Source: Burkholderiales bacterium (GTDB taxonomy: Bacteria > Pseudomonadota > Gammaproteobacteria > Burkholderiales > SG8-39). Taken from it: DNA of 11,762 nucleotides. Positions within the stretch are counted from its first letter, which is position 1, and every line of letters starts with the position of its first letter. This document shows, piece by piece, positions 7,151 through 11,762 of this stretch. The translations under genes and the position numbers were made by a program. The notes beneath the pieces are model-generated. The model made no database searches. It worked only from the letters and a program-made list of their open reading frames with translations, and was not told the DNA's origin. Where the stretch lies: the NCBI GenBank assembly GCA_027457185.1, contig DAIDTN010000117.1, positions 1-11,762 on the forward strand, in the 5' to 3' direction.

Positions 7151-7939
7151 ATGAAGCACATCCCGCGCAAGCGCTTTGGTCAGCACTTCCTGACCGACCA
7201 GGCGGTGATCGCCGACATCGTCGCCGCGATCCGGCCGCAGGGCGAAGACGCGATGGTGGAAATCGGTCCCGGGCTGGGTGCGCTCACCACGCCGCTCGCC
7301 GCGGTGCTGCGCCACCTGCATGTGATCGAGATCGACCGCGATATCGTCGCGCGCCTGCGGCACGCCTACCCGCCGGGGCGCGTGTCGGTGCTCGCGGGCG
7401 ACGTGCTCGAATTCGATTTTTCCGCGCTGCCGAGCGGGCTGCGCGTAGTCGGCAACCTGCCTTACAATATTTCCACGCCCCTGTTGTTCCACCTGGCGCG
7501 CTATGCGGGGCGCATACACGACATGCATTTCATGCTGCAAAAGGAAGTGGTCGAGCGCATGGTGGCCTCCCCGGGCGGCGGCGACTACGGCCGCTTGTCG
7601 GTGATGCTGCAGTACCGCTTCGACATGGAGTTGCTGTTCGGCGTCGCGCCCGACTCGTTCTCGCCGCCGCCGCAGGTTCATTCGGCCGTGGTGCGCCTGT
7701 GGCCGCGGCCGCAGGCGCAGTTGACGGCCGCAAGCGAATTGGGTCTCGCGCAAGTGGTGCGACGCGCCTTTTCGCAGCGGCGCAAGACCTTGCGCAACGC
7801 ACTCGCCGGGCTGCTCGAGGCCGGCGATTATGCCGTGCTCGGGATCGCGCCCGGCCTGCGCGCGGAGAACCTGGCGGTGGCCGATTTTGTTGCCATCAGT
7901 AACTACCTGGTGAACAAGGAGAAATCGGCGACGTCTTGA
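7151..7939 (+). CDS. rsmA: 16S rRNA (adenine1518-N6/adenine1519-N6)-dimethyltransferase
   Basis: RsmA (KsgA) dimethylates two adjacent adenines in the 3'-terminal hairpin of 16S rRNA late in 30S assembly, using S-adenosylmethionine; loss gives kasugamycin resistance. The protein has 262 residues (E. coli 273). KRFGQHFL (7-14) is the N-terminal signature, EIGPGLGALT (37-46) the SAM-binding glycine loop, EID (60-62) the ribose-binding acid, and NLPYNIS (102-108) the catalytic N-L-P-Y motif. The C-terminal helical domain includes RRAFSQRRKTLRNAL (204-218). An in-frame TAG abuts the start ATG, fixing it as the earliest possible start; there is little ribosome-binding signal. It follows pdxA after 100 bases. 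Confidence 0.98.
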   Translation: MKHIPRKRFGQHFLTDQAVIADIVAAIRPQGEDAMVEIGPGLGALTTPLAAVLRHLHVIEIDRDIVARLRHAYPPGRVSVLAGDVLEFDFSALPSGLRVVGNLPYNISTPLLFHLARYAGRIHDMHFMLQKEVVERMVASPGGGDYGRLSVMLQYRFDMELLFGVAPDSFSPPPQVHSAVVRLWPRPQAQLTAASELGLAQVVRRAFSQRRKTLRNALAGLLEAGDYAVLGIAPGLRAENLAVADFVAISNYLVNKEKSATS

Positions 7940-7941
7940 TA

Positions 7942-7970
7942 TTCACAAACGGGCCCGCGACTGGCACAAT
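7942..7970 (+). promoter_or_regulatory. Predicted sigma-70-type promoter for the 8016 gene
   Basis: TTCACA (7942-7947, five of six to TTGACA) and CACAAT (7965-7970, four of six to TATAAT) are separated by exactly 17 bases. Transcription would start near 7977, giving a leader of about 40 bases that contains GCGC-TAA-GCGC (7975-7985) and the Shine-Dalgarno at 8006. The spacing makes it credible; the -10 is only moderate. Confidence 0.5.
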
Positions 7971-8005
7971 GGACGCGCTAAGCGCATCAGCGAAGCTTCA
8001 ACGCC

Positions 8006-8010
8006 GGAGA
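8006..8010 (+). promoter_or_regulatory. Strong Shine-Dalgarno of the 8016 gene
   Basis: GGAGA lies with its GGAG core six bases before the ATG at 8016. It is the clearest plus-strand ribosome-binding site in the window; lptD, surA, pdxA and rsmA all have weak ones. It fixes the start codon and fits a gene translated independently of the upstream operon. Confidence 0.7.
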
Positions 8011-8015
8011 ATCGT

Positions 8016-8672
8016 ATGGGACTGCTCGACGACCTGAAAAAACAGGCGGACATGGTGAAAAGCCAGCAGCTTTCGCAAATGTCGCTCCTGCAGGAAAGCA
8101 TCAAACTGGTCGACGCCAAAATGCATCAGACGTTCCTGTACCTGAACGATCTGCTGAAGCAGCTGGCGGTGCTCAAGCCGACCAACCCGACGGTATATTC
8201 GATCCCTGGCGTCGGCGATTTCCAGAATTTGGGGTTCGCCGAGTCGTTCATCAATTATCGCAAGAAGAAAATCGAAGACAAGGACTACTACGACTTCATC
8301 ACCATGTATATCAAGTGGGCTTCGCCCGCGAGCCTGATTGTCGAGCGCGACATGCCGGTTGCGATACAGAAGGTCACCGATGTCTTGTGGCGTTTCAGCC
8401 TGAAATTTACCGAAGAGAAAATCAAGAAACCGGGCGGCGGCTTCGAAAAGATGAAATTCACCGTGCCCAGCAACGTCACCTGCGACATCACCATCACGGC
8501 CGACCACGATAACGCGCGCCTGGTGGTGAAGGGCAAGCACTTTTTCCGGCTGGGCGCGGACGAATTGCGCATACCGGCGGGCGACATCGACGAGGCCTTG
8601 CTCGAAGAGTTCGCCAAGATGCTGATCGGCCAGCCCAGCCGGCTGCGCAAATATCGCGTCGCTGCTCTCTAG
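8016..8672 (+). CDS. Uncharacterised 218-residue cytosolic protein
   Basis: I do not recognise this family. The protein begins MGLLDDLKKQAD and residues 1-52 look like continuous amphipathic helix, possibly coiled coil. A conserved-looking middle follows (YSIPGVGDFQNLGFAESFINYRK broken at 61-83, then DYYDFITMYIKW 90-101). After about residue 110 the pattern alternates as in beta strands (FSLKFTEE, MKFTVPS, CDITITAD, ARLVVKGKHFF), ending with an acidic helix (190-204) and a basic tail (RLRKYR, 209-214). There is no signal peptide, membrane segment, metal motif or nucleotide-binding loop; the single cysteine is Cys156. Lysine is frequent, and the bases are visibly poorer in G+C than neighbours (30 of 60 at 8101-8160). 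Its own promoter and strong Shine-Dalgarno, and clean coding pattern, support a real gene. Function unknown. Confidence 0.9.
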   Translation: MGLLDDLKKQADMVKSQQLSQMSLLQESIKLVDAKMHQTFLYLNDLLKQLAVLKPTNPTVYSIPGVGDFQNLGFAESFINYRKKKIEDKDYYDFITMYIKWASPASLIVERDMPVAIQKVTDVLWRFSLKFTEEKIKKPGGGFEKMKFTVPSNVTCDITITADHDNARLVVKGKHFFRLGADELRIPAGDIDEALLEEFAKMLIGQPSRLRKYRVAAL

Positions 8673-8713
8673 CGGCTAAACCCCGCGCGAATTCCTGCGC
8701 CGCTGCCGCATAC

Positions 8714-8776
8714 TTACTTGCGCTCGATCAGCTCGAGTTTGTATCTGTCCGGATCCCGCGCGAAGGCGATTTCCGT
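8714..8776 (-). pseudogene. Remnant of a second glyoxalase I, C-terminal end only
   Basis: Leftward from 8776 the frame reads TEIAFARDPDRYKLELIERK and stops at TAA (8716-8714). This matches the GloA C-terminus (TVIAFVQDPDGYKIELIQHS), 11 identical of the 19 residues from V/E onward by eye. The metal-ligand Glu is kept (KLELIE). Nucleotide identity over the same 57 bases is about 40, with many synonymous third-base differences, so this diverged as coding sequence and is not a fresh duplication. Upstream, similarity continues weakly to about 8825 only if one base is skipped (SEAPAPRCG against REAGPVKGG), pointing to a frameshift. The gene body is missing. It lies in the same frame as gloA, 132 bases beyond its stop. 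Confidence 0.62.
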
Positions 8777-8785
8777 GCGCGCCGC

Positions 8786-8807
8786 AGCGAGGAGCAGGAG
8801 CCTCGCT
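8786..8807. repeat. Seven-pair inverted repeat beside the glyoxalase remnant
   Basis: AGCGAGG (8786-8792) and CCTCGCT (8801-8807) flank an eight-base loop. It lies between the converging 8016 gene and gloA, where an end-of-transcript structure is expected, but no U-run follows on either strand. It also sits where the remnant stops resembling gloA. Confidence 0.35.
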
Positions 8808-8845
8808 TGCGGGGATGCGACCGCGACGGCGCGCGTCAGCACGGC

Positions 8846-9232
8846 TCAGGAACTGTGCTGGATTAGCTCAATCTTATAGCCATCCGGGTCCTGAACGAAG
8901 GCGATTACCGTGCTGCCGCCCTTGACCGGTCCGGCCTCGCGGCTCACGACGCCGCCCTTGGCCTTGACCGCTTCGCAGGCTTTGTAGGCGTCGGGCACTT
9001 CGATCGCCAGATGCCCGAACGCGTTGCCCATGTCGTACTTGTCCACGCCGTAGTTGTAGGTGAGTTCGATCACGGACTGGGTGTCCTCGGCGCCGTAACC
9101 GACGAAGGCGAGCGCGTATTTCTGCTCCGGCCGGTCGGTAGTGCGCAACAGCTTCATGCCCATGACCTCGGTGTAGAACTTCACCGAACGTTCCATGTTT
9201 CCCACGCGCAGCATCGTATGCAGCATTCTCAC
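8846..9232 (-). CDS. gloA: Lactoylglutathione lyase (glyoxalase I)
   Basis: GloA isomerises the hemithioacetal of methylglyoxal and glutathione to S-lactoylglutathione, the first step of methylglyoxal detoxification. I start at GTG 9232-9230 rather than ATG 9226: GGAGG lies seven bases before the GTG, and the extra two residues restore E. coli alignment. The protein then has 128 residues with the four metal ligands at exactly E. coli positions: His5 (LHTMLRVG), Glu56 (VIELTYNYGVDKYD), His74 (AFGHLAIEV) and Glu122 (GYKIELI). REAGPVKGGSTVIAF (98-112) is the family's glycine-rich loop. The set resembles nickel-type bacterial enzymes. It is the last gene of the minus-strand cluster, 11 bases after the metallopeptidase gene, whose TAG stop is fused to the Shine-Dalgarno. 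Confidence 0.96.
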   Translation of the reverse strand: MRMLHTMLRVGNMERSVKFYTEVMGMKLLRTTDRPEQKYALAFVGYGAEDTQSVIELTYNYGVDKYDMGNAFGHLAIEVPDAYKACEAVKAKGGVVSREAGPVKGGSTVIAFVQDPDGYKIELIQHSS

Positions 9233-9235
9233 GGC

Positions 9236-9246
9236 GTTCCCTCCTA
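9236..9246 (-). promoter_or_regulatory. gloA Shine-Dalgarno fused to the upstream stop codon
   Basis: Leftward the sequence TAGGAGGGAAC carries the stop TAG of the upstream gene (9246-9244) and a full GGAGG that begins with the G of that stop. Spacing to GTG 9232 is seven bases and to ATG 9226 thirteen, which decides the start. It suggests ribosomes finishing the upstream gene can reload directly. Confidence 0.7.
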
Positions 9247-9996
9247 TAAAATCGGCAGTCGGTGGTTGCAGTGACGCAGTTCGATGCGCGCCTGCTGGTA
9301 ATCCGGATAGAGGCGCCCGACCACAGCCCAAAAGCGCGCCGAGTGATTCATCTCCCGCAGATGCGCCAGTTCGTGCGCGACCACGTAATCGACCAGGTGC
9401 AGCGGCAGGTGGATCAGGCGCCAGTTGAGACGCACCCGACCGTCTTGGTGGCACAAGCCCCACTGCGTGCGCGCATTGGACAGCACCAGCGACGGCGTGG
9501 GCACACCCAGGTTGGCCGCGTACAGCGCGAGGCGCTCGCCCAGCAGCGCGCGCGCTCGCTCCTTGATCCAGGCGATGCCGCGCTTTCTTAGCGCGGCCGG
9601 TTCGCCGCGGGGCGCAAGGCCGATGCCAAGCTGTCCATGTTCGAGGCTGATGCCGCGCCGACCTGGAAGCAGCGCGATGGTCACCGGCGCCCCGAGCAGG
9701 GCGATGGTCGAGCCTTCGCTCCAGTTTACCATCGGCGGCTTGGGCGCGGCGCGCCACTCGGACAGCTTTTTCAACACCCAGCGCGCTTTTTCGCGGATGA
9801 AGGTTTCCACCTCGACTATCGGCGCATGGTTTGGCGCCGCCACGCGCAGGCCGTCGTCGTCGATCATTATTCCGATCGAGCGGCGGCGGGCGCGGCGGAA
9901 GCGGTAGCTCACGATCTCGCTGCCGAGTTGGATGTAGCGCAGCGTGCCCGTCGGCGCGGCTGCGGGTGCGGTCGCCAGCGGCAGTTCAAGCTGCAT
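9244..9996 (-). CDS. YgjP/DUF45-type zinc metallopeptidase
   Basis: This is a predicted zinc-dependent hydrolase of the YgjP family (formerly DUF45), related to M48 and SprT-like peptidases. It has 250 residues. The zinc site is HELAHLREMNHSARFW (208-223): His208, Glu209 and His212 form HExxH, and His218 lies in the conserved NHS. Upstream are the family's RTQWGLCHQDGRVRLNWRLI (176-195), and a basic N-terminal part with YRFRRARRRSIGIMI (31-45). No signal peptide or membrane segment is visible, so it should be cytosolic. Some homologues sit beside type I restriction genes, but here it lies in a housekeeping cluster with no restriction genes. The substrate is unknown. The start overlaps the plsC end by 11 bases, with GGAA seven bases upstream as a modest ribosome-binding site. 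Confidence 0.92.
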   Translation of the reverse strand: MQLELPLATAPAAAPTGTLRYIQLGSEIVSYRFRRARRRSIGIMIDDDGLRVAAPNHAPIVEVETFIREKARWVLKKLSEWRAAPKPPMVNWSEGSTIALLGAPVTIALLPGRRGISLEHGQLGIGLAPRGEPAALRKRGIAWIKERARALLGERLALYAANLGVPTPSLVLSNARTQWGLCHQDGRVRLNWRLIHLPLHLVDYVVAHELAHLREMNHSARFWAVVGRLYPDYQQARIELRHCNHRLPIL

Positions 9997-10714
9997 GTGT
10001 GCGTTCCGCTCGCACCAGGATGTCTACCTGGCTCTCGATCCAGTCTTCGACCTTGTGCATCAGCTGCTCGGGCGTGTGACCGGCGCTGGCTATGGGTTCG
10101 CCGATCACCACCGTCACCTTGCCCGGGTGCTTGAGGAAGGAGTTGCGCGGCCACAGCAGTCCCGCGTTGTGCGCGACCGGCAGCACGCGCGCCCCGGTCT
10201 GCACTGCGATATATGCCCCGCCGAGCTTGTACTTGCCGCGTTTGCCGACGGCGATGCGCGTGCCTTCGGGGAAGATCATGATGTTGAAACCCTGCGCGAA
10301 TCGCTCCTTGCCGATCTCGACCATGCGGCGCATCGCATTCTTGCGGTCGGCGCGATTGATGAAAATCGGATTGAACAGCGCCAGCCCCCAGCCGAGGAAC
10401 GGCAGCCACATCAGCTCGCGCTTCATCACGTATACATGCGGCGGAAAGATCTCGGAGAAGGCGAGGGTCTCCCATGCGGAGGAATGCTTGGACAGGATGA
10501 CCACCGGTTCGGCGGGAATGTTCTCGCGCCCGCGCACCTCGTAGCGGATGCCGAGCACGTAGATGGCCAGCCACGCGGCGAGGCGCGGCCAGCCGGCGAT
10601 GATTTTCCAGCGCGGGATGCGCGGCAGCCACGCCACGCACATCACCATTACCCAATAGGGTACGACGATGACGACCAGGAGAAGGTAGTAGACGAGCGCG
10701 CGCAGGAACATCAT
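9986..10714 (-). CDS. plsC: 1-acylglycerol-3-phosphate O-acyltransferase (PlsC-type)
   Basis: PlsC-type enzymes acylate lysophosphatidic acid at sn-2 to make phosphatidic acid at the inner membrane. The 242 residues begin with a membrane helix (about 5-30). Acyltransferase motifs appear in order: KHSSAWETL (76-84), NPIFINR (115-121), FPEGTR (148-153) and VLPVAHNAG (177-185). Motif I is H-x4-E (His77, Glu82) instead of the usual H-x4-D, a conservative change I believe occurs in a betaproteobacterial subgroup, so activity is likely. The start ATG (10714) overlaps the gmhB stop in ATGA; a second ATG follows directly at 10711. There is no Shine-Dalgarno, so translation probably depends on gmhB. 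It may be a secondary acyltransferase if the genome has another plsC. Confidence 0.92.
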   Translation of the reverse strand: MMFLRALVYYLLLVVIVVPYWVMVMCVAWLPRIPRWKIIAGWPRLAAWLAIYVLGIRYEVRGRENIPAEPVVILSKHSSAWETLAFSEIFPPHVYVMKRELMWLPFLGWGLALFNPIFINRADRKNAMRRMVEIGKERFAQGFNIMIFPEGTRIAVGKRGKYKLGGAYIAVQTGARVLPVAHNAGLLWPRNSFLKHPGKVTVVIGEPIASAGHTPEQLMHKVEDWIESQVDILVRAERTHAA

Positions 10715-11244
10715 GCGGCGAGCGCCAGGGCGGCGGCGGCCAGGTCCCGATGGGTCTCGGTGCCTTCGGGCAGGCCGCCCGACCTGAGCGTCTGTTCGCC
10801 CTTGCCGGTCAGCACCAGCACGGGCCGGGCGCCCGCCGCGCTCGCCGCCTCGAGGTCGCGCAGCGAATCGCCGATTGCCGGCACCCCCGCGAGCGAGACG
10901 TTGAAGCGCTCGGCAATCTCCAGCAGCATGCCCGGCTTGGGCTTGCGGCAGGCGCAGCCGGCGTCCTGGGCATGCGGGCAAAAGAACACTGCATCGATGC
11001 GCCCGCCGAGCTGGTTCACCGCCTTGTGCATCTTGTCGTGCATGGCATTGAGCGTGGCCATGTCGAACAAGCCCCGCCCCAGGCCGGACTGGTTGGTCGC
11101 GACCACCACGCGAAAGCCCGCCTGGGTGAAGCGCGCGATCGCCTCCAGGCTGCCGGCAATGGGCTTCCATTCCTCCGGGCTCTTGATGTACTGGTCGCTG
11201 TCGAGGTTGATCACGCCGTCGCGGTCGAGGATGACGAGTTTCAT
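10711..11244 (-). CDS. gmhB: D-glycero-beta-D-manno-heptose-1,7-bisphosphate 7-phosphatase
   Basis: GmhB removes the 7-phosphate from heptose 1,7-bisphosphate in the pathway to ADP-heptose, the inner-core sugar of LPS that LptD later exports. It is a HAD phosphatase of 177 residues. Catalytic Asp7 and Asp9 lie in LDRDGVIN (6-13); TNQSG (50-54) is motif II, RKPKPGM (100-106) motif III and GDSLRD (125-130) motif IV. The structural zinc site is Cys89, His91, Cys97 and Cys99 in CPHAQDAGCACRKPKPGM, with a loop seven residues shorter than in E. coli (Cys92, His94, Cys107, Cys109). The start overlaps the glyS stop in an ATGA and the end overlaps plsC the same way. No Shine-Dalgarno is visible. Confidence 0.95.
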   Translation of the reverse strand: MKLVILDRDGVINLDSDQYIKSPEEWKPIAGSLEAIARFTQAGFRVVVATNQSGLGRGLFDMATLNAMHDKMHKAVNQLGGRIDAVFFCPHAQDAGCACRKPKPGMLLEIAERFNVSLAGVPAIGDSLRDLEAASAAGARPVLVLTGKGEQTLRSGGLPEGTETHRDLAAAALALAA

Positions 11245-11762
11245 GCGGCGAGCTTGGAGATATCGGCGACGCGGTTCATCTCATCGCGCAGATCACGCAG
11301 AAGTGCAAGGCGGTTCCTGCGCAGTTCGTCATCGTCCACCATTACCATGACCGACTCGAAAAAGGCGTCGACCGGCGATCTTAATACCGCGAATGCCTTG
11401 AGGTAGCCGGTATAGTCGCCCGCCTGGAATAGAGGCGTTGCCTTCCGGGATGCGTCTTTGAGGGCGTCGAACAAAGCGCGCTCCGCGGGCTCCTTCATCG
11501 CATGCGCATCGGATTTGATGAACGATTCGCCTTTGGCGTCGGCCTGTTTCAGAATGTTGGCGACGCGCTTGTTCGCGGCAGCAAGGCTGGCCGCTTCGGG
11601 CAGACCGGCAAAGATACGTACGGCCGCGAGCTGGCGCGGTACCTGCTCAAGCCGCGTCGGGCCCATGCACAGCACCGATTCGACTTCGTTTGCGCTGTAG
11701 CCGGCCTCGCGCAGATGGCTGCGCAGGCGTTCGTACACGAAGGCCTCCAGGTCGGTATGGGC
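11241..11762 (-). CDS. glyS: Glycyl-tRNA synthetase beta subunit, C-terminal part, runs off right edge
   Basis: GlyS is the beta subunit of the alpha2-beta2 bacterial glycyl-tRNA synthetase, which charges tRNA-Gly together with GlyQ. The last 173 residues are present, of about 690 to 700 in the family. They comprise the C-terminal DALR-type anticodon-binding region: FVYERLRSHLREAGYS near the window edge, AANKRVANILKQAD in the middle, and FFESVMVMVDDDELRRNRLA then RVADISKLAA at the end, closely following the E. coli tail. The reading frame is open to position 11762. The stop TGA overlaps the gmhB ATG. glyQ and the N-terminal part of glyS should lie just right of the window; the promoter for the whole cluster is probably there too. 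Confidence 0.97.
   Translation of the reverse strand, partial: AHTDLEAFVYERLRSHLREAGYSANEVESVLCMGPTRLEQVPRQLAAVRIFAGLPEAASLAAANKRVANILKQADAKGESFIKSDAHAMKEPAERALFDALKDASRKATPLFQAGDYTGYLKAFAVLRSPVDAFFESVMVMVDDDELRRNRLALLRDLRDEMNRVADISKLAA

Noticed and set aside
7081..7902. 273-codon plus-strand frame over rsmA
   Set aside because: It is the +1 shadow of rsmA; the rsmA frame holds every catalytic motif.
8786..8807. Intrinsic terminator between the converging genes
   Set aside because: The stem is good but neither strand has a run of U after it, so I list it only as an inverted repeat.
9233..9757. Upstream extension of the gloA frame giving a 303-residue protein
   Set aside because: The extension is an out-of-frame reading of the metallopeptidase gene, composed of Arg/Ala/Pro-rich sequence. 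The GTG at 9232 with its Shine-Dalgarno and exact E. coli alignment is the real start.
10715..11170. Upstream extension of the plsC frame through gmhB to a 394-residue fusion
   Set aside because: The extra part is a shadow of gmhB; PlsC is complete from the ATG in the ATGA overlap.
1..11762. CRISPR array, insertion sequence, tRNA, prophage or defence cluster
   Set aside because: I saw no regularly spaced repeats, transposase, integrase, tRNA-like fold or defence gene; nearly all bases are accounted for by core genes.

Overview
The window is a GC-rich bacterial chromosome segment that looks like core genome of a betaproteobacterium. The inference rests on lptD-surA-pdxA-rsmA in a row, an amgK-murU cell-wall recycling pair divergent from lptD, a glyS-gmhB-plsC-metallopeptidase-gloA chain, and the sequence character of LptD, MurU and PlsC. 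I see no tRNA, rRNA, CRISPR array, insertion sequence, phage gene or integration site.

Left arm (1-2362, minus strand): amgK, murU and the N-terminal part of pepP read leftward. AmgK and MurU overlap by four bases and form the anomeric kinase plus uridylyltransferase pair that turns recycled MurNAc into UDP-MurNAc. pepP (aminopeptidase P) follows after an 89-base spacer and runs off the left edge. The 88-base gap between amgK and lptD is a divergent control region with a good extended -10 for amgK.

Middle (2451-8672, plus strand): lptD (LPS insertion barrel), surA (periplasmic chaperone needed for LptD and other barrels), pdxA (pyridoxal phosphate synthesis) and rsmA (16S rRNA dimethyltransferase). 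After a recognisable sigma-70-like promoter comes an unrecognised 218-residue cytosolic protein gene of clearly lower G+C.

Right arm (8714-11762, minus strand, convergent with the middle block): the C-terminal part of glyS, then gmhB, plsC, a YgjP-type zinc metallopeptidase gene and gloA, tightly packed with ATGA or short overlaps and therefore probably one operon. Just beyond the gloA stop lies a decayed piece of a second glyoxalase C-terminus.

Functionally the window is mostly envelope biogenesis (LptD, SurA, GmhB, PlsC, AmgK/MurU) with housekeeping translation and cofactor genes. I did not find a convincing new multi-gene system. The items most worth a second look are the unknown gene at 8016-8672, the glyoxalase remnant at 8714-8776, and the reduced and shifted cysteine set of LptD.
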